The notes beneath the pieces are model-generated. The model did not search any database. It was not told the origin of the DNA and saw only the letters and a program-made list of their open reading frames with translations. From the NCBI GenBank assembly GCA_000153145.1, contig CH672415.1, positions 2,067,726 to 2,131,725 on the forward strand: a DNA stretch of 64,000 bases, in the 5' to 3' direction. Made by a program: the position numbers and the translations under genes. The DNA is from a marine actinobacterium PHSC20C1. Its GTDB lineage: Bacteria > Actinomycetota > Actinomycetes > Actinomycetales > Microbacteriaceae. This document shows positions 8,013 through 17,157 of this stretch, piece by piece (positions within the stretch are counted from its first letter, which is position 1; the number at the start of each line of letters is the position of its first letter).

Positions 8013-8921
8013 ATGACGGGCATCACCACCCCACGGTCGAAACATTTTTCGACGCTCGCGCCAGAGCGCGAACCACGACTGGCGTTCCCTCCCCGCGGCA
8101 GCTCTCTGATCGGCCCCGTCGAAGCTCCTGATCTGCATGTGATGAGCTACAACATCCGGAGGCGGCTGCCGAAGCTTCTTCCACGTAATCCCGACCAATG
8201 GCGACACCGCCAGCCTTTGATGAGGCGTCTACTTGCCGCCGAACAACCCGCGCTAGTCGGCGTGCAAGAAGCCCTCTTCACTCAGGCGCGATTTGTGCGC
8301 CAGGCGTTGGGGGAGCATTACCGTTCGCTCGGCTACGGTCGCGAAAGGAACACGGGTGGCGAGGGCTGCCCCATATTTTACGATTCCCGCCGACTGCAGG
8401 TCGTGGACTGGCACCAGTCCGCGCTCTCCGATACTCCGAATGTTCCCGGCTCTACCTCGTGGGGCAACCGCACCCCTCGCGTTGTTGTTGAAGCGATCTT
8501 CCGTGACCTCGCCACCGGCATCCACTTTCAGGCGGTGAACACTCACCTCGACCATCGTTCCCGTACCTCGCGCCTGCGTTCTGCCGACGCACTGAGAAAC
8601 ATCGTGCAGGCGACGCCACATCCCACGATCATGACCGGCGATTTCAATACGGATGCTGACACCCACCCTTACGACGAGCTCACGGGTCACGGGCTGCTAG
8701 TCGACACCTGGAACACGGCCGAGGAGCGCCTCACTCAGGTGTGGGGAACGTTCCCCAACTATGGCCCGCCGAAGCATGATCGCAAACGAATTGACTGGAT
8801 TCTCGCCACGCCCGGAGTCACGGCAGTGCGCGCCGGCATCAACGTCACACGGTACGCGGGCGGGTGGCCATCGGACCACGCGCCAGTGCAGGCTGTTGTG
8901 CGTTTCGCCGAGGCAAAATAG
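8013..8921 (+). CDS. Endonuclease/exonuclease/phosphatase-fold protein
   Basis: 302 residues of the EEP superfamily (DNase I/AP endonuclease/phosphodiesterase fold). Visible motifs are LHVMSYNIRR, the metal-binding Glu in VGVQEAL, VNTHLDHRS, the catalytic IMTGDFNTDAD, RIDWIL and the C-terminal SDHAPV. No signal peptide is evident, so it is probably cytoplasmic. The substrate (nucleic acid, phospholipid or other phosphoester) cannot be read from sequence. Confidence 0.88.
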   Translation: MTGITTPRSKHFSTLAPEREPRLAFPPRGSSLIGPVEAPDLHVMSYNIRRRLPKLLPRNPDQWRHRQPLMRRLLAAEQPALVGVQEALFTQARFVRQALGEHYRSLGYGRERNTGGEGCPIFYDSRRLQVVDWHQSALSDTPNVPGSTSWGNRTPRVVVEAIFRDLATGIHFQAVNTHLDHRSRTSRLRSADALRNIVQATPHPTIMTGDFNTDADTHPYDELTGHGLLVDTWNTAEERLTQVWGTFPNYGPPKHDRKRIDWILATPGVTAVRAGINVTRYAGGWPSDHAPVQAVVRFAEAK

Positions 8922-8976
8922 GCCAACTCACTAGAGATTCCCTACAAACGATTTACGAAGCCGATCACGATTCACC

Positions 8977-8982
8977 TAATCT
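8977..8982 (+). promoter_or_regulatory. Leaderless -10 box (TAATCT)
   Basis: TAATCT ends 6 nt before the GTG at 8989; TTACGA (8953-8958) is a possible -35 at an 18-nt spacing. Confidence 0.5.
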
Positions 8983-8988
8983 GAGCGG

Positions 8989-9537
8989 GTGAACTTGATC
9001 TTCCGCACCATCCTCCACCGCATCCTCAGCACGCGTCGTTCGGCGTTGGGCATCAGGGATGTCGGGAGCATGTCATTCCGGGTGCTGCCAACCGATATCG
9101 ACGTCCTTCGCCACATGAACAACGGCGTGTACTTCTCACTCATGGACATCGGCCGCATGGACCTACTAATTCGGGCCGGCGGCTGGCAGAAACTTTCCGC
9201 CAAGGGTTACTACCCGGTGATGGCAAACGAGACCATCAGTTTTCGTAAGTCGCTCGACCTGTGGAAAAAGTACGACCTCGAAACCCGCGTAGTTGGTTAC
9301 GACGAGAAAGCCGTCTTCGTGGAGCAACGCTTCGTCGTCGACGGTCAGATCTACGCCCAAGCCATGACTCGTGCACGATTCCTGAAGCGCACCGGCGGAA
9401 CTGTCAGCGTCGCAGAACTACTGGAAACCATCGGATGGGATTCCCCAGCCCCCGTCATGCCCGACTGGGTTCAAGAGTGGGCTGACCATGTTGCGCTTCC
9501 CGTCAGTCGCGCCGAAGCGCCAAGCACCTGGGAGTAG
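8989..9537 (+). CDS. Acyl-CoA thioesterase-like hotdog-fold protein
   Basis: 182 residues. RVLPTDIDVLRHMNNGVYFSLMDIGRMDLL carries the D-x(4)-HMNN-x-Y pattern of 4-hydroxybenzoyl-CoA/THEM6-type thioesterases; it is split here only by description, the key residues being Asp, His and the two Asn. It probably hydrolyses acyl-CoA esters; the acyl group is unknown. The GTG start is supported by the leaderless promoter immediately upstream. Confidence 0.8.
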   Translation: MNLIFRTILHRILSTRRSALGIRDVGSMSFRVLPTDIDVLRHMNNGVYFSLMDIGRMDLLIRAGGWQKLSAKGYYPVMANETISFRKSLDLWKKYDLETRVVGYDEKAVFVEQRFVVDGQIYAQAMTRARFLKRTGGTVSVAELLETIGWDSPAPVMPDWVQEWADHVALPVSRAEAPSTWE

Positions 9538-9619
9538 CCACCGCCACGCCACGGCCGGCACCACCACTCTCACGTTGATCTCATTCGGGCCACGGTAGCC
9601 TCAGGGAGAGGGGGTCGGT

Positions 9620-10345
9620 ATGAAGGTGTTGATCATCGAGGATGACGTGCGCCTCGCCGATGTCATTCGCCGCAGCCTCGGCGAGGCCGGGTACGCGACT
9701 CACGTCGCCCACGATGCGCCGAGCGGGATAGAGGCGTTCGAGGTAGACGTTACCTACGACCTTGTGGTGCTTGATCTGATGCTTCCCGGGCTCGATGTTG
9801 CCGGCGACGAACCCGCAGGCATGACGGTGTGCCGCCGCATCCGCGAACTCGACACCAACGTGCCGATACTCATGCTTACTGCGCTTGACGGTATGCGCAC
9901 CAAAGTCGAGGGACTCGATGCTGGTGCGGATGATTACCTCGTGAAGCCATTCCATCTTGTTGAGCTGCTCGCGAGAGTGCGCGCACTGCTGCGCCGATCG
10001 CCGCAAGCTCAGGCCCCCGTGCTCACAGTGCGCGGAGTCGCACTCGATGCGTCCACGCGCACCGCCGAGCGCGACGGCCGACGCATCCAGCTCACGGCCA
10101 AGGAGTTCGCCGTACTCGAATACCTCATGCGAAACGCTGGACGCATCGTAAGCAGCACCGAGCTCATTGACCACGCCTGGGATAGCAACTACGAGGGATT
10201 CAGCAACGTCGTGCAGACCTACATTCGCTACCTGCGGCAGAAACTGACCGCTGGGGGAGAGCCAGATGTGATCGAGACGCGACGGGGATCGGGCTACGTG
10301 ATTGAACAGAGTGAGCCAGTCGAAGAGCTGAGGGCTGAACGATGA
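9620..10345 (+). CDS. OmpR-family response regulator
   Basis: Receiver domain (about 1-125) with phospho-acceptor Asp52 in VVLDLMLPG and Lys in LVKPF, followed by a winged-helix DNA-binding domain ending in RGSGYVIE. The receiver has an extra stretch after the phosphorylation loop (GLDVAGDEPAGMTV, about residues 57-70) where relatives have a short LPGxDG turn. A purine-rich GGGAGAGGGGG precedes the start. It overlaps the kinase gene by four bases. Likely target sites lie at 11332-11350. Confidence 0.93.
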   Translation: MKVLIIEDDVRLADVIRRSLGEAGYATHVAHDAPSGIEAFEVDVTYDLVVLDLMLPGLDVAGDEPAGMTVCRRIRELDTNVPILMLTALDGMRTKVEGLDAGADDYLVKPFHLVELLARVRALLRRSPQAQAPVLTVRGVALDASTRTAERDGRRIQLTAKEFAVLEYLMRNAGRIVSSTELIDHAWDSNYEGFSNVVQTYIRYLRQKLTAGGEPDVIETRRGSGYVIEQSEPVEELRAER

Positions 10346-11313
10346 TTTTCCGTCGCGCGATTCGACGCCTCACGCTTGCCTACACAGCGGCGCAACTAGT
10401 GCTGTTTGGGGCGTTCGCGCTCGCCGTGTACTTCTACGTCACGGGCACCTTCGACTTTGACACCGCCGAAGTGCAGGGCGAGGGAGGCCTAGCGAGTGCA
10501 GAGCAGAGTTTCGCAACGCTGAAGAACGCACTCATAGTTATCTACGCTGGCCTGCTGCTGGTGGTGCCGATCACGAGTTGGTTGATGGCGCGCGCCGCGA
10601 TGGCACCGGTGCGCCGCAGCTACGAGCTCCAGCAACGGTTTGTCGATGGGGCTTCTCACGAGATGCGCACCCCGCTCGCTGTCGTTCAGGGTGAGCTCGA
10701 ACTCGCGCTCACGCGTTCGCGAACTCCAGCCGAATACGAACGTGCCATCCGCGTAGCCGCCGACGCAACCGCGGGCTTGGTGCGGCTCACGAACGACCTG
10801 CTGCTCCTCTCGCGAGGCGAATCGAGCGAGCTTGCCTTGGGCTTCACCGAGGTTGACCTCAATACTTTGGTGTCGGATGCTGCAGCCGAAGCATCCGCGC
10901 GGCAACCCGCACTCGCGCCGATTGTTCTCGACCCATCAGTGGGTGAGCCCGGCGTGGGCACTGATGGTGTGCGCCTCCAAGCCAGTGAGGAACTGCTGCG
11001 CCGAGCGGTGGGCAATCTCATCGACAATGCGCGTAAGTTCAGCGCCGTCGACGATGCGGTGAGAGTGAGCATCCGGCTGCTCAACGCAAACGCCATCGTT
11101 GAAGTGCACGACGACGGCATAGGAATGTCGCGCACCGAACTCGCGCATGCCCGTGATCGTTTCTGGCGAGCCGAGGCAGCACGCAGCCGAGAGGGGCACG
11201 GTCTTGGACTTGCGCTGGTTGACGAAATTGCCCGCGCGCATGGCGGAAGCCTGAGCATCCGCTCAGAGCTGGGGGCCGGCACTGTCGCGACTCTGCGCCT
11301 CCCGTTGCGTTGA
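10342..11313 (+). CDS. Membrane sensor histidine kinase
   Basis: 323 residues. Two transmembrane helices (about 10-33 and 63-83) flank a short external loop of about 30 residues, so the sensor region is minimal. His106 in SHEMRTPLAV is the phosphorylation site. The ATPase domain shows NLIDNARKFS, DDGIGM and GHGLGLALV. No HAMP domain is obvious. Partner of the regulator upstream. The small loop suggests sensing within the membrane or through a partner. Confidence 0.92.
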   Translation: MIFRRAIRRLTLAYTAAQLVLFGAFALAVYFYVTGTFDFDTAEVQGEGGLASAEQSFATLKNALIVIYAGLLLVVPITSWLMARAAMAPVRRSYELQQRFVDGASHEMRTPLAVVQGELELALTRSRTPAEYERAIRVAADATAGLVRLTNDLLLLSRGESSELALGFTEVDLNTLVSDAAAEASARQPALAPIVLDPSVGEPGVGTDGVRLQASEELLRRAVGNLIDNARKFSAVDDAVRVSIRLLNANAIVEVHDDGIGMSRTELAHARDRFWRAEAARSREGHGLGLALVDEIARAHGGSLSIRSELGAGTVATLRLPLR

Positions 11314-11331
11314 TCACAGAGACTTCACGGT

Positions 11332-11350
11332 TCTCATCGTGGTCTCATCG
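11332..11350 (+). promoter_or_regulatory. 11-bp-phased direct repeat, probable response-regulator site
   Basis: TCTCATCG occurs at 11332-11339 and again at 11343-11350, a spacing of 11 bp as expected for tandem binding of OmpR/PhoB-type dimers. A possible -10 TAACGT follows at 11360-11365. It precedes the gene at 11415. Confidence 0.55.
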
Positions 11351-11414
11351 ACCCATTCGTAACGTTGTTGTGTGGCCGCGAAACCGCTGCCCACACCGAC
11401 GAAAGGATCTACTC

Positions 11415-11732
11415 ATGGAGAAGAAGACCAAGGCTCTTGGTGGCGCAGGGCTCGCAATCGTGCTGGCACTTGCCGGAGGAGCAACGCTCACCGCGGCGGC
11501 ACAAGCCCCCGAGCCCAGCAACCAGGTACAGCAGGCCGACACCGGCATCGAGGATGGCACCAACGACGGCGAGACCGCGGATGACACCGATGCTGTCGAG
11601 GTTGAAGACACCAGTGACGACGTCAACGGTGTAGAGGTCGAAGAGGGCCACACTGACGGCACCGGCTCCCAGAATGAGGACACGAGTGACGACGTGAATG
11701 GCGTCGAAGTTGAAGACGGCACCGCCGACTGA
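11415..11732 (+). CDS. Secreted acidic repeat protein linked to a two-component system
   Basis: 105 residues. Signal-peptide-like N-terminus (MEKKTKALGGAGLAIVLALA) with a probable cleavage near TAAAQA. The mature part is almost all Asp, Glu, Thr, Gly and Val and contains the segment EDTSDDVNGVEVE twice. GAAAGGA supports the ATG. No domain is recognised. The density of Asp/Glu suggests cation binding; position after the kinase and behind a probable regulator site suggests it is the system's target or ligand sensor. Confidence 0.8.
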   Translation: MEKKTKALGGAGLAIVLALAGGATLTAAAQAPEPSNQVQQADTGIEDGTNDGETADDTDAVEVEDTSDDVNGVEVEEGHTDGTGSQNEDTSDDVNGVEVEDGTAD

Positions 11733-11753
11733 TCACTTAGCTCTTCCCACGCG

Positions 11754-11787
11754 AACGGGCCGCGCCTTCGGGCTCGGCCCGTTTTGT
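11754..11787 (+). terminator. Rho-independent terminator
   Basis: AACGGGCC (11754-11761) pairs with GGCCCGTT (11776-11783), followed by TTTTGTT. It ends the two-component operon. Confidence 0.8.
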
Positions 11788-11803
11788 TGTGTGCAGAGTC
11801 GAT

Positions 11804-12697
11804 TTACTCCGGTGCTAGCGCTTGAACGACCTGCTCGAGCACCTCTCGGCACGCGACAATCGATGGCCGACTGACGCTCGAATCACGCACAGAGGTGAAC
11901 ACTGTGCGGCGGGGGAGGCCCGGCATCGGGCGCAGTTCAACGCTCGGTGTGCGGCTGCCCCAGACAAGACCGGGCAGGATCGCAGTCGCGTGGCCGGATT
12001 CGACTAGTCGGATGTGGGCCTGAAGGTCGGCGGTTTCGAATCGTACATCTGGTTCGATTCCCGCTCGCCGGCACTGCTGTTCTGCCCAGTGACGGGATGC
12101 GGTGCCCCGCGGTTCCATTACCCACGCGCTTGCGGACGTGTCCGCGAGAGATTCGATGCCGCTGCCCAGGGGAACAGCGAGGGAGAGTTCGTCAGCGTAA
12201 AGCGGGATCATGTCGAGGTCAGGATGCCGGGGTGCCGCATGACCGGGATACTGTTCTGCAATTACGAGGTCAAACTCGCGGGTCCACGTTTCGAAGAGTG
12301 CGCTTTCGGGTTCGCGCTGGGTCATTTTGATGCGTAGTTGGGGGTAGTCGCGTTCGATCACGCTGAGTGCTTGGGGGACGATCCCGAGGGCTGCTGACTG
12401 GAACACCGCCAAGCGCACAGTTCCGCGCACCTCGGTGAGGGAGGAGTGGATCTCAGCTTCCATGAATTCGAGGCGTTCGAGCAGGAGAACGGTGTGCTCG
12501 ACAAGCAGTTCTGCTTCGGGAGTGAGCTGCACTCGGCGACCCGCTTTTACGAGCAACGGAACGCGCGCTTCTTCCTCCAAAAGGGCCAATTGTTGGGACA
12601 CCGCGGAGGGGGTGTAACTCAGTGCGCTAGCGACCGCAGCGATGGTTCCACGCAGCTTAAGCTCACGCAAAAGTCGTAGCCGTCGAACGTCGAGCAT
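11804..12697 (-). CDS. LysR-family transcriptional regulator
   Basis: 297 residues. The N-terminal winged helix reads LRELKLRGTIAAVASALSYTPSAVSQQLALLE, given in shortened form: key residues are the SAVSQQLALLE recognition helix. The rest is a substrate-binding regulatory domain. GGAGG lies 4 nt before the ATG. It diverges from putA across a 121-bp gap with an AT-rich dyad, so control of proline use is the obvious guess; related proteins (ArgP/LysG) respond to amino acids. Confidence 0.88.
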   Translation of the reverse strand: MLDVRRLRLLRELKLRGTIAAVASALSYTPSAVSQQLALLEEEARVPLLVKAGRRVQLTPEAELLVEHTVLLLERLEFMEAEIHSSLTEVRGTVRLAVFQSAALGIVPQALSVIERDYPQLRIKMTQREPESALFETWTREFDLVIAEQYPGHAAPRHPDLDMIPLYADELSLAVPLGSGIESLADTSASAWVMEPRGTASRHWAEQQCRRAGIEPDVRFETADLQAHIRLVESGHATAILPGLVWGSRTPSVELRPMPGLPRRTVFTSVRDSSVSRPSIVACREVLEQVVQALAPE

Positions 12698-12711
12698 TTC
12701 TCCTCCAATAG

Positions 12712-12725
12712 TTAATTTATTCTAA
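12712..12725. promoter_or_regulatory. AT-rich dyad between lysR-type gene and putA
   Basis: TTAATTTATTCTAA stands out in a GC-rich context and has matching TTA/TAA ends. It is a candidate LysR-type binding site or promoter element. Confidence 0.35.
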
Positions 12726-12818
12726 GGGATATCGTGCGAATTCCGTCGCTTTTGCTAAAGGCACTGTGGGGTTCACACTGAGAGTTCCAGCCATTACCCC
12801 GTTCGGAGGCCTATTCTC

Positions 12819-15800
12819 GTGAGCATGTCAACTCTTGCCGACAACCTCGATGCTTCACACCAGCAGATTGCCGACCAAACGGTAGCCACCGTTCGCCGGT
12901 GGCTGGCAGAAAGTGAAGAGTATCCGACCGATTCGAGTGCTACTCGCCTCGCCGGCGTACTGAAGGACCCCAACGGGCTTGAGTTCACTCTTGGCTTCAT
13001 CGACACCGTCGTGCGCCCCGAAGACTTGCGCGTCGCAGGCCGCAACCTTGAGCGACTCACCCACATCATCCCGGCGTTCCTGCCGTGGTACCTCCGCTTT
13101 GCCATCCTCGTCGGTGGCGGCTTTGCGCCACTGTTGCCCTGGATCATCGTTCCGATTGCTCGTCGCGTGCTCCGCGGCATGGTCGGTCACCTCATCATCG
13201 ACGCAACCCCGGCCAAGCTCGACAAGGCTCTTGTCCACCTTCGTCGCGAGGGTGTGAACCTGAACCTCAACCTGCTCGGTGAAGCAGTACTCGGCGATGA
13301 CGAAGCAGACAACCGTCTCGCCGGCACTCGCGCGCTCCTGCAGCGGGATGACGTTGACTACGTCTCCATCAAGGTGTCGTCGGTTGTGTCGCAGCTTTCC
13401 ATGTGGGCCTTCGACGAGACCGTTGACCGTGTTGTTGACCGCCTCACCCCTCTCTACCTTCTTGCGTTGCGAGCACCGGAAAAGAAGTTCATCAACCTCG
13501 ACATGGAAGAGTTCAAAGACCTCGACCTCACTATCGCGGTCTTTGAGAAGCTTCTCGACCAGCCAGAACTTCTTGAACTTGAAGCTGGCATCGTGCTGCA
13601 GGCTTACCTGCCAGACGCGCTTGACGCGATCAAGGAACTCACCACCTGGTCGACGGCTCGCCGCGCTCGCGGCGGCGCCAACATCAAGGTGCGCGTTGTT
13701 AAGGGCGCCAACCTCGCCATGGAGCACGTCGACGCGGTAACTCACCACTGGCCGATGGCTACGTGGGGCACCAAGCAAGACAGCGACACCCACTACAAGC
13801 GTGTTCTCGATTGGGCATTCACCCCCGAGCACATCGACGCTGTTCGCATCGGTGTTGCCGGCCACAACCTGTTCGACATCGCGTTCGCGTGGCACCTCGC
13901 TCAAGAGCGTGGCGTCACCGAGGGTATTGAGTTCGAAATGCTCCTCGGAATGGCTACTGGCCAGGCCGAAGCGGTCCGAAAGGATGTCGGCAGCCTGCTG
14001 CTGTACACGCCCGTTGTTCAGCCGAGCGAGTTTGACTCGGCCATCAGCTACCTCGTGCGCCGCCTCGAAGAGAACGCCAGCACCGAGAACTTCATGTCTG
14101 GACTGTTCGAGCTTTCCAGCAACGAACACATCTTCGTGCGGGAGCAAGACCGTTTCTTGGCTTCGCTCGCGAACCTCAACACGCCAGCCCAGACCACCAA
14201 CCGTGTGCAGAACCGCTCCACGCCTGCTGCGATCATCGGCGACCGCCCCTTCAACAACGTTGCAGATACTGACCCCGCCATTGGCGAAAACCGCACGTGG
14301 GGTCGCGCGATCTTGGCGCGCAGCGGCGACTCCCAGCTCGGCGTTGACACTGTCAAGGCTGGCGCTGTCACTACCCCCGAGCAGATGAAGAGCATCCTCG
14401 ATTCCGTCACGGTTGCCGGAGCGAACTGGGGCAGCATGCCCGCCGCAGAACGCGCCGCGATCTTGCACCGCGCCGGCGACGCGATCGAAGCCTCGCGTGC
14501 CCGCCTCATCGAGGTAATGGCTACCGAAGCCGGGAAGACAATCGCAGAAGGTGACGTAGAAGTCAGTGAAGCAATTGACTTCGCGCACTACTACGCCGAG
14601 CGCTCTCTCGACCTTGAAACTATCGACGACGCTACGTTCGTACCGTCAAAGCTCATCATCGTTACTCCGCCGTGGAACTTCCCGGTTGCCATCCCCGCCG
14701 GCAGCGTGCTTTCAGCACTCGCCTCGGGCAGTGGCGTCATCATCAAGCCAGCGAAGCTTTCGCAGCGCAGCGCCGCAGTAATGGTCGAAGCACTCTGGGA
14801 AGCGGGCGTGCCGCGTGAAGTGCTCGCCTTCGTTGATCTGAAAGATCGTGAACTCGGTCGCGTCATGATTGCCGACCCCGCTGTCGACCGCGTCATCCTG
14901 ACCGGGGCATGGGAAACTGCCGCAATGTTCCGTTCCTGGCGCAATGACCTGCCGATTCTGGCGGAGACCAGTGGCAAGAACGCGATCATCGTCACTCCGA
15001 GCGCAGACCTCGACCTCGCCGTCGCTGACGTCACCAAGAGCGCCTTCGGACACGCTGGGCAAAAGTGCTCGGCGGCCTCTCTTGTGATTTTGGTCGGTTC
15101 CGTCGGCCGGAGCGAACGCTTCGAGCGTCAGCTTGTTGACTCGGTGCGCACCCTGCGCGTTGGTCTTCCGCAGGACCCCCTCACCATGATGGGTCCGATC
15201 GTTGAAGCAGCCCAAGGCAAGTTGCTTGGCGCATTGACCACTCTCGCTCCCGGTGAGAGCTGGCTCGTCAAGCCACGTCAGTTGGATGACGAAGGCAAGC
15301 AGTGGACACCCGGCGTACGCACCGGTGTTGTTCCCGGCAGTGAATTCCACATGACCGAATACTTCGGACCAGTACTCGGCGTCATGCGCGCCAAGAACCT
15401 CACCGAAGCAATCGCCATGCAGAACGCCGTGGACTACGGCCTGACTGCGGGCATCCACTCGCTTGATCCAACAGAGGTCGCTCGTTGGCTCGATGAAGTT
15501 CAGGCCGGAAACGCCTACGTGAACCGCGGAATCACCGGAGCAATTGTTCGCCGCCAGCCCTTCGGCGGCTGGAAGCGTTCAGCCGTTGGCTGCCACGCCA
15601 AGGCTGGCGGACCCAACTACCTGATGACACTCGGACAGTGGAAAGCCGTTGAGCAGCCCGCCGCTCGCGACATCCAGGTTCGTGGACTCAGCGACCAAGT
15701 CTCATCGGTAATCAAGAAGGCTCAGTCGGGAATGGACTTCGACGAGTTCGACCGCGTACGTCGCGCGGCCGAAAGCGACCAGCGTGCCTGGGAGTCCGAG

Positions 15801-16295
15801 TTCGGTATTAGCCGTGACGTGTCAGACCTCGGCGTGGAGCGCAACGTGTTCCGTTACCGTCCGGTTCCCGTCACCATTCGCCTGTCTGAAGGCGAACCGA
15901 TGGGCCACCTGGTGCGGATGATCGCCGGCGCTGCTCGTGTTGGCACTACCATTCACATCAGCTCCGCTATCCCGTTGCCGTCGCTGCTCACTGAATCTTT
16001 CGAGTCAGGAAATGCTGCCGTCTCGGTTGCCGAAGTTCTTATTGAATCGGATGCTCGCTGGAACGAACGCGCAGCGAAGGGCCAGCTCAACACCCACCGG
16101 GTGCGCCTCATCGGCGGTTCAGCTGTTGATCTTGCTGAAGCCGTTCAAGGAAACCCCGACGTTGCTGTCTGGTCGGGAGAAGTCACAACCTCAGGTCGCG
16201 TCGAACTGCTGATCTTCATGCACGAGCAGTCGCTGTCGATCACCGCTCACCGCTTCGGAAACCCCGACCCGGCAATGGCAGCACTCGAGGTCTAG
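12819..16295 (+). CDS. putA: Bifunctional proline dehydrogenase / L-glutamate gamma-semialdehyde dehydrogenase
   Basis: 1158-residue fusion oxidising proline to glutamate. The N-terminal half is the FAD-dependent proline dehydrogenase barrel (for example VVKGANLAMEHVDA). The C-terminal half is the NAD-dependent aldehyde dehydrogenase with TPPWNFPVAIPAGS, general base Glu716 in LAETSGKNA and catalytic Cys750 in GQKCSA. It lacks the DNA-binding domain of enterobacterial PutA, so regulation must be external. GGAGG 9 nt upstream selects the GTG start over the ATG two codons later. Confidence 0.95.
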   Translation: MSMSTLADNLDASHQQIADQTVATVRRWLAESEEYPTDSSATRLAGVLKDPNGLEFTLGFIDTVVRPEDLRVAGRNLERLTHIIPAFLPWYLRFAILVGGGFAPLLPWIIVPIARRVLRGMVGHLIIDATPAKLDKALVHLRREGVNLNLNLLGEAVLGDDEADNRLAGTRALLQRDDVDYVSIKVSSVVSQLSMWAFDETVDRVVDRLTPLYLLALRAPEKKFINLDMEEFKDLDLTIAVFEKLLDQPELLELEAGIVLQAYLPDALDAIKELTTWSTARRARGGANIKVRVVKGANLAMEHVDAVTHHWPMATWGTKQDSDTHYKRVLDWAFTPEHIDAVRIGVAGHNLFDIAFAWHLAQERGVTEGIEFEMLLGMATGQAEAVRKDVGSLLLYTPVVQPSEFDSAISYLVRRLEENASTENFMSGLFELSSNEHIFVREQDRFLASLANLNTPAQTTNRVQNRSTPAAIIGDRPFNNVADTDPAIGENRTWGRAILARSGDSQLGVDTVKAGAVTTPEQMKSILDSVTVAGANWGSMPAAERAAILHRAGDAIEASRARLIEVMATEAGKTIAEGDVEVSEAIDFAHYYAERSLDLETIDDATFVPSKLIIVTPPWNFPVAIPAGSVLSALASGSGVIIKPAKLSQRSAAVMVEALWEAGVPREVLAFVDLKDRELGRVMIADPAVDRVILTGAWETAAMFRSWRNDLPILAETSGKNAIIVTPSADLDLAVADVTKSAFGHAGQKCSAASLVILVGSVGRSERFERQLVDSVRTLRVGLPQDPLTMMGPIVEAAQGKLLGALTTLAPGESWLVKPRQLDDEGKQWTPGVRTGVVPGSEFHMTEYFGPVLGVMRAKNLTEAIAMQNAVDYGLTAGIHSLDPTEVARWLDEVQAGNAYVNRGITGAIVRRQPFGGWKRSAVGCHAKAGGPNYLMTLGQWKAVEQPAARDIQVRGLSDQVSSVIKKAQSGMDFDEFDRVRRAAESDQRAWESEFGISRDVSDLGVERNVFRYRPVPVTIRLSEGEPMGHLVRMIAGAARVGTTIHISSAIPLPSLLTESFESGNAAVSVAEVLIESDARWNERAAKGQLNTHRVRLIGGSAVDLAEAVQGNPDVAVWSGEVTTSGRVELLIFMHEQSLSITAHRFGNPDPAMAALEV

Positions 16296-16326
16296 CGAGT
16301 CCCGTCGAATTCTGGTGGCCGTCGTT

Positions 16327-16332
16327 TAGCCT
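16327..16332 (+). promoter_or_regulatory. Leaderless -10 box (TAGCCT)
   Basis: TAGCCT ends 6 nt before the ATG at 16339. Confidence 0.5.
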
Positions 16333-16338
16333 AAGAGG

Positions 16339-17151
16339 ATGATTCCCTCGATAGCGCTCAACGACGGCCACAGCATTCCCCAGCTCGGTCTCGGAACGTG
16401 GCCCCTCAGCGATGCTGAAGTCGCGATCGTAGTTCCCACAGCGATTGAACTCGGGTACCGGCACATCGATACAGCCGTGAAATACGGCAACGAAGCGGGT
16501 GTCGGAGAGGGCATCCGTCGTAGCGGCATTGACCGCGATGAACTGTTCGTCACTACCAAGTTGGATGGTGAATTTCAGGGCGAAGATCGGGCACTGGATG
16601 GTCTGCGGGAGAGCCTTGAACGCCTCGATCTGGAGTATGTCGATCTGCTGCTGATCCACTGGCCGCTGCCAGAACGTGACGAGTTCTTGTCAACCTGGCG
16701 CACCTTCGAGAAGCTACAGGCCGATGGCTTTGCGCGTTCCATCGGAGTCTCCAACTTCAAGCCAGCCCACCTTGATGTGCTCGCGGATGCTGGCACAATC
16801 GTTCCCGCCGTCAATCAAGTTGACCTGTCGCCGACGAACGCTCGGCTCACGGAGCGGGCGTATCACGACTCTCGTGGAATCGTCACGGAAGCGTGGAGTC
16901 CCATCAAGGGAGTGCTCGACCAACCGGTGCTGATGGAGATCGCGGCAAAGCACGAACGATCAGCGGCTCAGATCGCGCTGCGCTGGCACCTGCAAAACGG
17001 ACTTGTGGTAATCCCGAAGTCGGCCAACCCCGAAAGGCTGGCCGACAACATCGCCATCTTCGACTTCGAACTCGATTCGCGCGATCTCGAAGCTATTGCG
17101 GCAATCGATGTTCCGGGGTCAGGCGTTGACTCCGACGTCATCGGGCACTAG
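16339..17151 (+). CDS. Aldo/keto reductase (2,5-diketo-D-gluconate reductase type)
   Basis: 270-residue NADPH-dependent TIM-barrel reductase. Motifs: LGLGTWPLSD, the catalytic Asp/Tyr in GYRHIDTAVKYGNE, the catalytic Lys in VTTKLDGEF, LLLIHWP with the catalytic His, RSIGVSNF and the NADP-binding IPKSANPERLADN. Cytoplasmic; the natural carbonyl substrate is not apparent. It has its own leaderless promoter, so it is not simply part of the putA transcript. Confidence 0.92.
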   Translation: MIPSIALNDGHSIPQLGLGTWPLSDAEVAIVVPTAIELGYRHIDTAVKYGNEAGVGEGIRRSGIDRDELFVTTKLDGEFQGEDRALDGLRESLERLDLEYVDLLLIHWPLPERDEFLSTWRTFEKLQADGFARSIGVSNFKPAHLDVLADAGTIVPAVNQVDLSPTNARLTERAYHDSRGIVTEAWSPIKGVLDQPVLMEIAAKHERSAAQIALRWHLQNGLVVIPKSANPERLADNIAIFDFELDSRDLEAIAAIDVPGSGVDSDVIGH

Positions 17152-17157
17152 CCAGAA

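Noticed and set aside
12855..14588. 577-codon open frame antisense to putA
   Set aside because: It lies inside a convincing PutA gene; such long antisense frames are common in GC-rich DNA and its translation shows no domain.
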